DNA of 15,331 bases, taken from NCBI GenBank assembly GCA_050694055.1, contig JBOGWX010000154.1:1-15331 (forward strand), read 5' to 3'. The translations under genes were made by a program, and so were the position numbers. Below are positions 6,666 through 14,059 of this stretch, in pieces; the stretch's first letter is position 1; every line of letters starts with the position of its first letter. Origin of the DNA: WHSV01 sp050694055. GTDB lineage: Bacteria; Actinomycetota; CADDZG01; WHSQ01. Under the pieces are notes generated by a model that saw only the letters and a list, made by a program, of their open reading frames with translations, did not search any database and had not been told where the DNA came from.

Positions 6666-7307
6666 TCACAATCTTGCGTTGTCGCCGACGAAGGGATTCT
6701 GCGCGCGCTCCGCTGCGATCGTCGTGGTGGGTCCGTGACCCGGGTACACGGTCAGCGACTCCTCGAACTTGAAGAGCTTGGAGCGCACCGCGCGCAGGAG
6801 CGCTTGCATGTCTCCGCCGGGCAGGTCCGTCCGCCCGATGGATCCGGCGAACAGCGTGTCGCCCGAGAACAGCCCGTCGGTAGTTACCAGAGAGACCGAG
6901 CCGGGCGAGTGGCCCGGTGTGTGCACGACCTGGAGTTCGACCCCGCCCGCGACGACGCGGTCGCCTTCTGCTACGCGCGTGTCCACCTCGGGTGGTGGCG
7001 GCAGCTCGACCCCGAGGAAGAGGCGCCCCGATTCCTGCACCCAGTCGAGCAGCGGCCGGTCGTCATCGTGCAGCATGAACGGCGCGCCGGTGAGCGCGCG
7101 CAGTCGTTCGGCCGCGATGATGTGATCGAAGTGCGCGTGCGTCGCGATGATCGCCGTGACGTTGAGCCGCTGCTCCACGATGACCGCAGCGAGATCGTCC
7201 GCGTCGCCGCCCGGGTCGATCACGATGGCTTCACGCGTCGCCTCGTCACCCACCACGTAGCAGTTGCACGCAAGCGGACCCACGGCGCGCTGCAGAAACA
7301 GCTTCAC
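6666..7307 (-). CDS. Metallo-beta-lactamase-fold hydrolase, glyoxalase II-like (213 aa)
   Basis: This is a cytosolic MBL-fold thioester hydrolase of the GloB/YcbL group. The zinc ligands are all visible: THAHFDH at residues 56-62, His133 in HTPGHSPGS, Asp150 in SGDTLF and His191 in YPGHGP. The GSIGRTDLPGG loop and the NPF near the C-terminus are typical of the short, YcbL-like form. Full GloB enzymes have a longer C-terminal helical domain binding glutathione, which is absent; Actinobacteria often use mycothiol, so the thiol partner is open. The start is GTG at 7307, overlapping the TGA of the upstream membrane protein gene by four bases (GTGA), so translation is almost certainly coupled. Confidence 0.9.
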   Translation of the reverse strand: MKLFLQRAVGPLACNCYVVGDEATREAIVIDPGGDADDLAAVIVEQRLNVTAIIATHAHFDHIIAAERLRALTGAPFMLHDDDRPLLDWVQESGRLFLGVELPPPPEVDTRVAEGDRVVAGGVELQVVHTPGHSPGSVSLVTTDGLFSGDTLFAGSIGRTDLPGGDMQALLRAVRSKLFKFEESLTVYPGHGPTTTIAAERAQNPFVGDNARL

Positions 7308-8905
7308 GCCGGGCGGCTCACCCGGCCGGCGTCCGATTGTCCCGGCGAGTCAGAGCTCTGCATCTCCGCGAGCTTCCAGCCCGCGAAGCCGAAAACCCCC
7401 GCCCACAACGATCCCAAGAGCGCGACTGCAAAGAAGTTAGCCGACACCGAGCTCGCGACGTCGAGCGGCGGCACCAGTGCATCGAAGCTCGCGCGGTTGA
7501 GCAGTGACAACAAAGCCAGCGTTCCGGCGTAAGTGGTCGCCGCGCACGCGAGCACCTGGATCAACTTGCTGCGATCGATGGACTGGCGATAGGCGCTGAA
7601 GCCACCCAGCAGGCACGACAGCAGAGGGATCAGGAGAAGCAGCAGAACGAGACCACCCGCAGTACGACCCCCGAAGCCGATGATCGAGATGCTCTCGTCG
7701 CCGCCGAGTCCCACCGCTCCGAAGCCGCTGAGCGGCGCGCCCAGCGCCAGGGACGCGATCAGCGAGAGGATGTTTGGAAGCGTGAGCGTGAGCAGGACGA
7801 GCGAGGCGACGACCCCGCCGACCGTGAGTCCGTCGAGGGAGTCGCCGCGCGCGAGGGCGACGATGATGATCAGAAGCCACGCCGCCGCCGCCGCAAGGCC
7901 TGTCGTGCCGAGCATGACGCCGCCCGACGCCACGCCCTCGTAGACCGAGCGGCGCTTCGCTTTGACCGCGTCGAGAAACCGCCCCCAGATGGTCACCAGC
8001 GACCCTCCGGATCGGAGCCCACCGATGGCCCCGAAGATCGCCGCCCAGAAGAGCCCGAAGAAGAGGGCCTGTGGAGCGCTGGCTCCGAGAGTGCTGCCCC
8101 CACTCGAGATCTTGAAGAGCAGGGCGGCCAGCAAGCAGTACAGCGAGAAGGGCACCGCCACCTTCGCCCCTTCGATCATCTGCGCGCGCGGCGTAGGCGC
8201 GTCGCGGTCGGCAACCGCGCGTGCGGTGGCCCAGCTCAGCGCATAGCCGAAGACGACGAGCGCGCCGAGCCACACCATCGAGAAGGCCGCACCCTCACCG
8301 CCGAAGCCGGCGTCGAAACCGAACTCCAAGCTCACCCCCAAGATCGAGAGGGCGAACAGCACCACCAGGGACAAGACGTAGAGCGCGTCGATGCCGGTAC
8401 CGAAGCCGGGGCTCCCGATGGCGCCCGCCGCAACGATCACGGCTCCGAGGCCCACGAGGGTCAAGAACCCGATAGCCGCTGCGCCGGCGGCTTGTGCCCA
8501 GCCGCCGGAGACGAACGATCGCTGCAGAGCCACGGCGAAATCGCGCACGGGAACCGTCGGACTCTGCGCCTCCGTACCGGCCTCTTGCTGTGGTGGTCCC
8601 GTGCTCGGTTGATCGGTTTGTGCACCGTAGTGAAGCGATCCGGGGAGCGAGCTCTCGTAGGTCGGCCCCTGAGGGGCAGTCTCTTGCTCCGAGGAAGTTG
8701 CTTCGCTCGGCCGGCCTTGCACCGGAGGTGCGGGTCCGGGGTCGTAGGTCTGCTCGGAGCCCTCTGTCGTCGAGACGACCGGGTGCTCGGTGGTCGGAGG
8801 CGCCGGCGCGGGCGGCTCGCCGGCGCGCCCCAGAGGCCGGCCGCAGCGCGCGCAATACAGGGCCTCGGGGTCGCGTATCTCTGCTCCGCAGGACGTGCAC
8901 TTCAT
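7304..8905 (-). CDS. Zinc-ribbon polytopic membrane protein (533 aa)
   Basis: The N-terminus is a compact zinc ribbon with Cys3/Cys6 and Cys18/Cys21 (CTSCGAEI and YCARCGRPL). A low-complexity Pro/Gln/Thr/Glu-rich linker follows (about 25-125), then a membrane domain (about 135-515) with roughly ten hydrophobic segments, several Gly-rich, and no recognisable transporter signature. Zinc-ribbon plus membrane-domain proteins are common in Actinobacteria and mostly uncharacterised; function cannot be assigned. The C-terminus (after 515) is short, hydrophilic and Ser-rich. A TAGACT hexamer lies eight bases upstream of the ATG with no Shine-Dalgarno sequence. Its stop overlaps the start of the metallo-hydrolase, implying the two are made together. 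The gene diverges from the P1 peptidase. Confidence 0.85.
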   Translation of the reverse strand: MKCTSCGAEIRDPEALYCARCGRPLGRAGEPPAPAPPTTEHPVVSTTEGSEQTYDPGPAPPVQGRPSEATSSEQETAPQGPTYESSLPGSLHYGAQTDQPSTGPPQQEAGTEAQSPTVPVRDFAVALQRSFVSGGWAQAAGAAAIGFLTLVGLGAVIVAAGAIGSPGFGTGIDALYVLSLVVLFALSILGVSLEFGFDAGFGGEGAAFSMVWLGALVVFGYALSWATARAVADRDAPTPRAQMIEGAKVAVPFSLYCLLAALLFKISSGGSTLGASAPQALFFGLFWAAIFGAIGGLRSGGSLVTIWGRFLDAVKAKRRSVYEGVASGGVMLGTTGLAAAAAWLLIIIVALARGDSLDGLTVGGVVASLVLLTLTLPNILSLIASLALGAPLSGFGAVGLGGDESISIIGFGGRTAGGLVLLLLLIPLLSCLLGGFSAYRQSIDRSKLIQVLACAATTYAGTLALLSLLNRASFDALVPPLDVASSVSANFFAVALLGSLWAGVFGFAGWKLAEMQSSDSPGQSDAGRVSRPA

Positions 8906-8913
8906 CGCAAATC

Positions 8914-8919
8914 AGTCTA
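8914..8919 (-). promoter_or_regulatory. Putative -10 element for the zinc-ribbon membrane protein
   Basis: On the reverse strand TAGACT lies eight bases before the ATG at 8905. The identical hexamer serves the opposite direction at 8965-8970, about 45 bases away, giving a compact divergent promoter region. Confidence 0.42.
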
Positions 8920-8964
8920 AGCCGCACCCGATGAACCGCCGGGCAGGAGAAACTCGAATGCTCG

Positions 8965-8970
8965 TAGACT
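8965..8970 (+). promoter_or_regulatory. Putative -10 element upstream of the P1 peptidase
   Basis: TAGACT ends six bases before a GTG at 8977. If this is the promoter, the transcript begins near 8977 and the ATG at 8958 would not be transcribed from it. Confidence 0.38.
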
Positions 8971-8976
8971 CCGCCC

Positions 8977-9027
8977 GTGGCTTTTGCACACGACCAGAGG
9001 TTGAGCTCGCTGCCGGCGGTCGTATGA
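8977..9027 (+). CDS. Possible 16-codon leader peptide coupled to the P1 peptidase
   Basis: A GTG at 8977, six bases after TAGACT, opens a 16-codon frame (MAFAHDQRLSSLPAVV) ending in TGA at 9025-9027. That stop overlaps the peptidase ATG at 9024 as ATGA, the arrangement used for translational coupling. The peptide itself resembles nothing known to me. The alternatives are chance, or that a base error here splits what should be one reading frame. Confidence 0.2.
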   Translation: MAFAHDQRLSSLPAVV

Positions 9028-9917
9028 CCGTGTTCCTCGACGGCTTCAAGGTCGGCCATTACACCGACGAGCGCAACCGCACCGGCTGCACCGTGGTGCT
9101 GCCCCCGCCGGGCAACGTCGCATCGTGCGACGTGCGAGGGTCTTCCCCCGGGTCGCGCGAACTGGCGTCGCTGGACCTCGAGCGGCGACTGACCGAGGTC
9201 CACGCGGTGCTTCTGACCGGCGGGAGTGCGTTCGGGCTGGCGGCGGCCGACGGGGTGATGTCCTGGCTCGCCGAACGCAACATCGGCTACGAAACGCGCG
9301 TCGCGCGCGTTCCCATCGTCCCGGCTGCGGTCATCTTCGACCTCGCCGCAGGAAATGCAGCGACGCGTCCGGGGCCCGAGGAGGGCCGGGCGGCGTGCGA
9401 CGCCGCGACTTCAAAGGACATCGCGACGGGGAGAGTCGGTGCGGGCACCGGTGCGACCGTCGGGAAATGGGGAGGCCTCGAGGAGTCGGTGCGAGGGGGC
9501 CTGGGCATCGGTCGTGCGAGCTCGGACGATGCGGTCGTCGGCGCTCTCGCGGTGGTGAACGCGGTCGGTGACGTCGTGGACGCCGACGGTCGCTCCATCG
9601 CCGGCTCGTCGGCGGAGTCGGGCCGCGTACTAGCTCCCCGACCGCCGGGCACCGAGGTCGCTCCCGTCAACACCGTCCTTGCGGTGGTCGCGACTCACGC
9701 CACCGTCGACAAGCGCGCCGTGAAGTGGCTCGCAGGCCGTGGTTCCGACGGCGTGACGACCTCGGTGCGCCCGGCTCACACGCGCTACGACGGTGACGTC
9801 TGCTTCGCCGTCGTCGCTCCGCTTGAGGCAGGCGCTCCCGAGCCGGACCTGGACGTATTGGGTGTGCTTGCGACCCAAGCCGTCGCGCGCGCGGTGCGCA
9901 ACGCGGTCGGTGGCTGA
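9024..9917 (+). CDS. P1/S58-family self-processing N-terminal-nucleophile hydrolase (297 aa)
   Basis: This belongs to the P1/S58 family (DmpA, BapA aminopeptidases; NylC nylon-oligomer hydrolase; mycobacterial Rv1333). These proteins cut themselves to expose an N-terminal nucleophile and hydrolyse peptides or amides. Visible marks are FKVGHYTDERNRTGCTVVLPPPG at the start (key parts VGH and GCTVV), the LTGGSAFGLAAADGVM helix (64-79), VPIVPAAVIFDL (97-107), GAGTGATVGKW, and Asn216-Thr217 in APVNTVLAVVAT, which matches the Asn/Thr cleavage site of NylC. No signal peptide is seen. I start at the ATG at 9024 because family homology begins there. An in-frame ATG at 8958 has an AGGAGA seven bases upstream and would add 22 residues with no family resemblance; it remains a real alternative. 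The gene converges on the MDR dehydrogenase with eight bases between. Confidence 0.88.
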   Translation: MTVFLDGFKVGHYTDERNRTGCTVVLPPPGNVASCDVRGSSPGSRELASLDLERRLTEVHAVLLTGGSAFGLAAADGVMSWLAERNIGYETRVARVPIVPAAVIFDLAAGNAATRPGPEEGRAACDAATSKDIATGRVGAGTGATVGKWGGLEESVRGGLGIGRASSDDAVVGALAVVNAVGDVVDADGRSIAGSSAESGRVLAPRPPGTEVAPVNTVLAVVATHATVDKRAVKWLAGRGSDGVTTSVRPAHTRYDGDVCFAVVAPLEAGAPEPDLDVLGVLATQAVARAVRNAVGG

Positions 9918-9925
9918 GCTTTTAC

Positions 9926-10954
9926 TTACGGGATCTCGACGACCACCTTGCCGAACCGCTCACCCGCATCGAGGTACTCGAGTGCTTTGGCTCCCTCGTC
10001 GAGCGTGAAGCTGCGGTCGATCACCGGCCTGATCTTCGAGCCCGCGACCAGCCGGAGCATGTCCGAGACGTCGGAGTCACTCCCCATGGTCGATCCGATG
10101 ATGCTCAGCTGGTTCCAGAACACCCGCCGGAGATCGATCTCCGGCTTCGGCCCCGCCGTTGCGCCCGCGTTGACGATCCTTCCGCCCTTCCTCAGCGCGC
10201 GCAGCGCTTGGTCGAGCGCCGCGCCACCGGCGGAGTCGGCCACCAGGTCGACGCCGCGCTTGCCGGTCCTCGCGCGAATCGCCTTGCCGACGTCCTCCGA
10301 CCGGTAGTTGACGCCCGCATCCGCTCCCATCTCGAGCGCGCGCGCGAGCTTGTCGTCGTCCGACGAGGTCACGTAGATACGGCCGGCGACCGGCCTTGCG
10401 AGTTGGAACAGCGACTGCGCGAGCCCTCCACCGATGCCGGTGACCAGCACCCACTCCCCCGGCCTCAGGTCGCCGCGCGTGAACAGCATCCGGTAGGCGG
10501 TGATGGCGGTCGTGCCCAGGGCGGCGGCCTCGCCGTACGACAGATGATCGGGGGCCGGAAAGACGTTCGTCGCGGGGACCACGATCCGCTCCGCGAGCGT
10601 ACCCGGGTGGTGCTCGCCGATCATCGAGAAGGTCGTGCACAGCGACTGTTCGCCGGCGCGGCAAAACTCGCACGCCCCGCAGCTAATGGCGGGGTTGACG
10701 ATGACCCGCATCCCGGGTCTGAGGCCTGCAACCTCGTCGCCCACCGATTCGATCTCTCCCGCCCCGTCGGCCCCCAGCGTGTGCGGCCAGTGGTGCTCGA
10801 TCTCGAGAGCTCCGGTCAGCGTCCACAGATCGAGCCGGTTGAGCGCGGCGGCGCGCAGGCGGACCACCACTTCGCCCCGGCCCGCCCGAGGCTCGGGGAG
10901 ATCCGTCAGGGCCACGTTATCGAGCCCGTAGCCGTTGATCGCAATCGCTTTCAT
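9926..10954 (-). CDS. MDR-superfamily zinc-type NAD(P)H oxidoreductase (342 aa)
   Basis: This is a cytosolic medium-chain dehydrogenase/reductase. Residues 1-125 form the GroES-like domain and 135-270 the Rossmann fold, with the nucleotide loop GIGGGLAQS at 173-181. The structural-zinc lobe is intact with Cys92, Cys95, Cys98 and Cys106 (CGACEFCRAGEQSLC). The catalytic-zinc residues are not: the usual Cys is replaced within LNRLDLW (39-44), and the GHE of zinc alcohol dehydrogenases reads GADGAG (61-66). That pattern suggests a quinone-oxidoreductase or enoyl-reductase-like chemistry rather than zinc alcohol oxidation, though the substrate is unknown. The start at 10954 (MKAIAINGYG) is where family homology begins; TATCCA lies six bases upstream and AGGA four bases upstream. 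The frame is open further upstream across a dyad, without support. Confidence 0.9.
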   Translation of the reverse strand: MKAIAINGYGLDNVALTDLPEPRAGRGEVVVRLRAAALNRLDLWTLTGALEIEHHWPHTLGADGAGEIESVGDEVAGLRPGMRVIVNPAISCGACEFCRAGEQSLCTTFSMIGEHHPGTLAERIVVPATNVFPAPDHLSYGEAAALGTTAITAYRMLFTRGDLRPGEWVLVTGIGGGLAQSLFQLARPVAGRIYVTSSDDDKLARALEMGADAGVNYRSEDVGKAIRARTGKRGVDLVADSAGGAALDQALRALRKGGRIVNAGATAGPKPEIDLRRVFWNQLSIIGSTMGSDSDVSDMLRLVAGSKIRPVIDRSFTLDEGAKALEYLDAGERFGKVVVEIP

Positions 10955-10988
10955 GCGTCCTGGATACCCGAGTTTCATCGAGCCCGCC

Positions 10989-11010
10989 ACCGGGTCTCCT
11001 CGCACCCGGT
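10989..11010. promoter_or_regulatory. 7-8-7 inverted repeat between divergent genes
   Basis: ACCGGGT and ACCCGGT form a perfect seven-base inverted repeat around eight bases, in the 133-base space between the MDR dehydrogenase (reverse) and the zinc-finger-like gene (forward). Its size suits a dimeric repressor operator such as a TetR- or MarR-type site, but no regulator gene is adjacent. It could also be chance given the GC content. Confidence 0.33.
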
Positions 11011-11087
11011 CGACGACGCGACTTGTTGTCACAGGCGATTCGTAGGCTCAACTAGCCGCGCTTCCCGAGGCCATGGGAGGAAGAGAC

Positions 11088-11264
11088 ATGGCCGCCAAGA
11101 GCACCAAGAGCACCAACAAGCAGGCGAAACGCAAGCTGCCGCGCTGCAAAGCCTGTGACCGGCCGATCCGCATCCCTCAGGGTTGGAGCACCGGGGCGGC
11201 CGTCCGCCGCCACTACTGGAGCAAGCACCGCGCGGTGATGCTCGAGGACGGCCGGGGTTCGTGA
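11088..11264 (+). CDS. Small basic protein with CX2C...HX4H zinc-finger-like motif (58 aa)
   Basis: I do not recognise a named family. After a Lys/Ser/Thr-rich N-terminus (AAKSTKSTNKQAKRK) come Cys20 and Cys23 (PRCKACDRPI) and, 18 residues later, His42 and His47 (RRHYWSKHRAV), a CX2C-X18-HX4H arrangement that could hold one zinc, like an elongated C2H2 finger. The high positive charge suggests binding to DNA, RNA or the ribosome. GGGAGG lies seven bases before the ATG at 11088, a strong ribosome-binding site, so I prefer it to the in-frame ATG at 11073, which lies inside that region. The stop overlaps the next gene's GTG (GTGA), so the two form a coupled pair. Confidence 0.72.
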   Translation: MAAKSTKSTNKQAKRKLPRCKACDRPIRIPQGWSTGAAVRRHYWSKHRAVMLEDGRGS

Positions 11265-11434
11265 CCGGCGGGACACGCGCCGACGACGCCGGCGAGCTGA
11301 TCATGGTCCTGCTCGCCTGCACCCTCGCGAGCCTGCGCGATCGGCTGCACGCAGACGGCTACGACCGGCCCGCGCGGGTCGTAGCCGACCTCGTCGAGAT
11401 TACCGACGACTATCTCGAGCGGCCGCGAGGGTAG
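11261..11434 (+). CDS. Unrecognised small acidic helical protein coupled to the zinc-finger-like gene (57 aa)
   Basis: The GTG at 11261 shares four bases with the stop of the preceding gene (GTGA), so its translation is probably coupled. The sequence has an amphipathic helix-like middle (ELIMVLLACTLASLRDRLHA) and an acidic C-terminal part (VVADLVEITDDYLE). There is no signal peptide. It could partner the basic zinc-finger-like protein, an inference from charge and coupling only. The end lies eight bases from the convergent protease gene. Confidence 0.6.
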   Translation: MTGGTRADDAGELIMVLLACTLASLRDRLHADGYDRPARVVADLVEITDDYLERPRG

Positions 11435-11442
11435 CGCCGCGG

Positions 11443-12849
11443 CTAGCGCTTGACGGTTACCTGCTTTGACTTACTCGCCGAGTTGTCCGCCATATCGGTG
11501 GCCGTGATCTTGTACGTGTAGGTCCCGGCCTTGACGACCTTGCCCGACTTGAAGTGCTTGCCGTTCCACTTGGTGAAGTACCTGTCCGGGGACAGTTCGG
11601 TTGCGGGAATCTTGTAGACCGTCTTCCCGGACTTGTTCTTGATCTTCAAGACCACGACCGCCAGCTCGTTGAGCGTGAACTTGATGGTCGTCTTGCGCTT
11701 CTTCTTGGCCAGCGGCGTGAAGGGATCGGGTCCGTCGGTGACCTTGGTCAGCTTCGGCGGCGTCGTGTCCTCTTCGGGCTCCCCGCCGGTCGCCTCGGTG
11801 TAGACCTCCAGCGCGTCGGCGCGCATCTGGGGACCGAACATCACCTCTTCGAACTCGGGGTCGCCCACGATCTTGAAGCTGTTGACGGACTGTACGAACT
11901 CCAAGCCGACGATCCAGCCACCGCCACTCGACCCGCCGGTCATGTCACAACCGATGCCCATGGGAGCCAGCGATCCGGATCCCAGCGTGAGACCGAGGTC
12001 GGCGTCACAGCGATACATCTTCTCGCCGTCGAACGGCGGCGCGGCCGGGTAACCGTACGCGTTGTAGAACTGATCGGGATCCTGGTTGAACCGGATTCCG
12101 CGCGTACCCACGACGTCGCCCAGTTCGGTTCCGCCGTTCGGCTCCATGACCATCGCCGCGACGTCGTAGTCGAAATCGGCGTTGGCGGCCCACTCCGGGG
12201 TCGTAACGACCCTCTCGGCGAACCACACGCCGTACGGCTCGGCGCCGTTTCGATAGCCCGGGATGAAGGCGAAGCCGGGGAAGAAGTCGCCTCCCGCTCC
12301 GCCCTCGTGGACGCAGTGGCCGGCGGTCCACACCAGGTTCATCTCATCCGCGGTGACCGAGGTGCCCGAGCAGACTGCGAACGGAAAGCCGCCGGCGTCG
12401 AGCATGAAGAGCTTTCCGTGCGTCCGGTTGGGATACGACACCGTATCGGTCACCTCGGTGCGCACGTAGGGGTAGTCCGCAGCCGACGCGCCGGCCGCCT
12501 CCCGGCTGGGAGCATCGAGCTTCGTGGCCGCGCCGGCACGCGCCGCAGGCGCGGAGGGGGCCACCGACACCGGCTCTCCGGAAGCTTCCGTCGCCGCGCC
12601 GTCGGCGCTTTGATCGAGCTGGGAAGCCCGCACGGACATGTCCAGAGGCCGGGCCGCGCGCAGCGCCTTGGGCGTCAGCTTGGCTTTGGTCGCCTTGCGG
12701 TCGAGCTCGAGCCACTCCGCCACGGCCCCCGCGCGCGGCGCGGCCGCCGTGGCCGGAGCCGCCTGTGAGCTCAGGCTCGGGAACAGCGCCACCACCAAGA
12801 AGGTGGCCGCCAGCAGAGGAGTTACGCGCAGGGACGCGCGATTTCGCAC
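11443..12849 (-). CDS. Secreted trypsin-like (S1) serine protease with C-terminal Ig-like domain (468 aa)
   Basis: Residues 1-30 form a Sec signal peptide ending around SSQAAPA. A long Ala-rich region (about 31-125) looks like a propeptide or spacer. The chymotrypsin-fold protease follows with the triad His178 (TAGHC), Asp229 (DYDVAAM) and Ser308 (GGSSGGG); the usual GDSGGP reads GSSGGG. Cys160 and Cys179 fit the conserved disulphide around the histidine, and Cys281/Cys301 may form another near the serine. A Pro/Thr/Glu linker (about 352-366) leads to a lysine-rich FlgD-like Ig domain (about 370-468, GTYTYKITATDMADN) seen on many exported actinobacterial proteins. The start is GTG at 12849, with AAAGGAG seven bases upstream. 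The protease branch resembles the V8/glutamyl-endopeptidase-like group; target unknown. A weak TTGACG lies at 12911-12906 on the reverse strand without a good -10 at the right distance. Confidence 0.88.
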   Translation of the reverse strand: MRNRASLRVTPLLAATFLVVALFPSLSSQAAPATAAAPRAGAVAEWLELDRKATKAKLTPKALRAARPLDMSVRASQLDQSADGAATEASGEPVSVAPSAPAARAGAATKLDAPSREAAGASAADYPYVRTEVTDTVSYPNRTHGKLFMLDAGGFPFAVCSGTSVTADEMNLVWTAGHCVHEGGAGGDFFPGFAFIPGYRNGAEPYGVWFAERVVTTPEWAANADFDYDVAAMVMEPNGGTELGDVVGTRGIRFNQDPDQFYNAYGYPAAPPFDGEKMYRCDADLGLTLGSGSLAPMGIGCDMTGGSSGGGWIVGLEFVQSVNSFKIVGDPEFEEVMFGPQMRADALEVYTEATGGEPEEDTTPPKLTKVTDGPDPFTPLAKKKRKTTIKFTLNELAVVVLKIKNKSGKTVYKIPATELSPDRYFTKWNGKHFKSGKVVKAGTYTYKITATDMADNSASKSKQVTVKR

Positions 12850-12992
12850 GATCTAGCTCCTTTGGTCGGTTACGTCTGTAGCAATGGAGGCCCGTACCAC
12901 TGATTCGTCAAGCGTCCCAAGGTACGAAGTTCAGGGACCCCGCGCCAGGGACTTCATGCATATATCGGCAGATGGCCTCCGGAAATTCAGGG

Positions 12993-14054
12993 TCACTCGT
13001 TCACCGCTTCCAGGGGCGGCCGGTTGAGTGGGTCGTCCTTCGGGCCGAGCTCGTCGTCCTCGGAGGCCTCGACCAGCGCGTCCAGCTTGTCGCGGAAGCG
13101 ATCGAGCCGCCGGAACCCCTCCTCGTACTTCCCGCGCGCGTTGCCGAGGTGGCGCCCGAGCGTCTCGTACTCGCCGGCGAAGCGATCGAAGTCCTGCTGC
13201 AGCCGGCCACAACTCGCCAGGATCTTCTCGGCCCCCCGCTCGACGCTGAGGCAGCGCAATCCGTAGAGCACCGTCTGGAGGTAGCCGTAGAGCGTCAGCG
13301 GCGACATCGGGACGACGCGCGCCTCGATGGCGGTTTCGAACAACGGTCGCTTCTGGTGCGCGAGCCGCAGGACCTCGGCGTAGACGCCCTCGGCCGGGAC
13401 GTACATCACGGCAAACTCGAGCGTGTCCTCGTCGGGCACGACGTACTTCGTGGCAATGGCCTTGATGTGATTGTCGACGTCGCGGGCGAAGGCGCGTTCC
13501 GCGTCGAGGCGATCGGCCTCTTGGTGCGCGTCGCACATGCGCCGGTAGTTCGACAGAGGGAACTTCGAGTCGATGCATACGATCCGGCCCCCGGCACGCA
13601 CCACCGCGTCGACGGTTGCGCCCGAACGGAAGCGGTGCTGCGTCGCCCAGGCGCTGGGCGGCAGCACCTGGCCCAGCAGCTCGACCAGCATGGCCTCGCC
13701 CAATCCGCCGCGCGCCTTGGGCGCCTTCAGCAGGTCGGCCAGCACGTTGAACTCTCGTGCCTGCTCGGCGACCGACTTGGTCGCGCTGCGAAGGTCTCCG
13801 AGCGACTCGAAGATGTCGCGCGCCATCCCGGCGTTGGTCGACTGGGTCTGGCTCATGCGTGAGTCGATGCCCTCGAGCCGTACCGCAAGTCCTCCCGTCT
13901 CGGAGGCCACGCGTTCGGCGAGGGCGCGCACCTCGGCGCGCATCACCTCGACGTCGGGCGACCCGGAAGGATCACCGGGGCGCGACCGAGCGAACGCCAG
14001 CCCGGCACACGCGCCGGCGAGAAGGGCGAGAACGAGAAGCACGATGATGTCCAT
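12993..14054 (-). CDS. rmuC: RmuC-family DNA recombination protein (353 aa)
   Basis: RmuC proteins carry a PD-(D/E)XK nuclease-like core and limit rearrangements at inverted repeats; they are tethered by an N-terminal membrane anchor. Here residues 3-21 form a single membrane segment, 33-105 a coiled-coil-prone stretch, and the core contains Glu120 (GGLGEAML), Asp149 (TVDAVV) and the Asp162-x-Lys164 pair (IDSKFPLSNY), matching the nuclease layout. The DEDTLEFAVMYVPAEGVYAEV and YGYLQTVLYGLRCL segments are also typical. It is shorter than the E. coli protein. No Shine-Dalgarno sequence is present; TAGGGT lies six bases before the ATG, inside a small dyad, so a leaderless start is likely. It lies 53 bases after the unrecognised 281-residue gene and 143 bases before the protease. 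Confidence 0.9.
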   Translation of the reverse strand: MDIIVLLVLALLAGACAGLAFARSRPGDPSGSPDVEVMRAEVRALAERVASETGGLAVRLEGIDSRMSQTQSTNAGMARDIFESLGDLRSATKSVAEQAREFNVLADLLKAPKARGGLGEAMLVELLGQVLPPSAWATQHRFRSGATVDAVVRAGGRIVCIDSKFPLSNYRRMCDAHQEADRLDAERAFARDVDNHIKAIATKYVVPDEDTLEFAVMYVPAEGVYAEVLRLAHQKRPLFETAIEARVVPMSPLTLYGYLQTVLYGLRCLSVERGAEKILASCGRLQQDFDRFAGEYETLGRHLGNARGKYEEGFRRLDRFRDKLDALVEASEDDELGPKDDPLNRPPLEAVNE

Positions 14055-14059
14055 GACCC

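Noticed and set aside
12896..12992. Terminator after rmuC (CAGGGAC repeats and GAAGT/ACTTC arms around 12925-12955)
   Set aside because: The pairing arms are only five bases with a long unpaired interior and no T-run.
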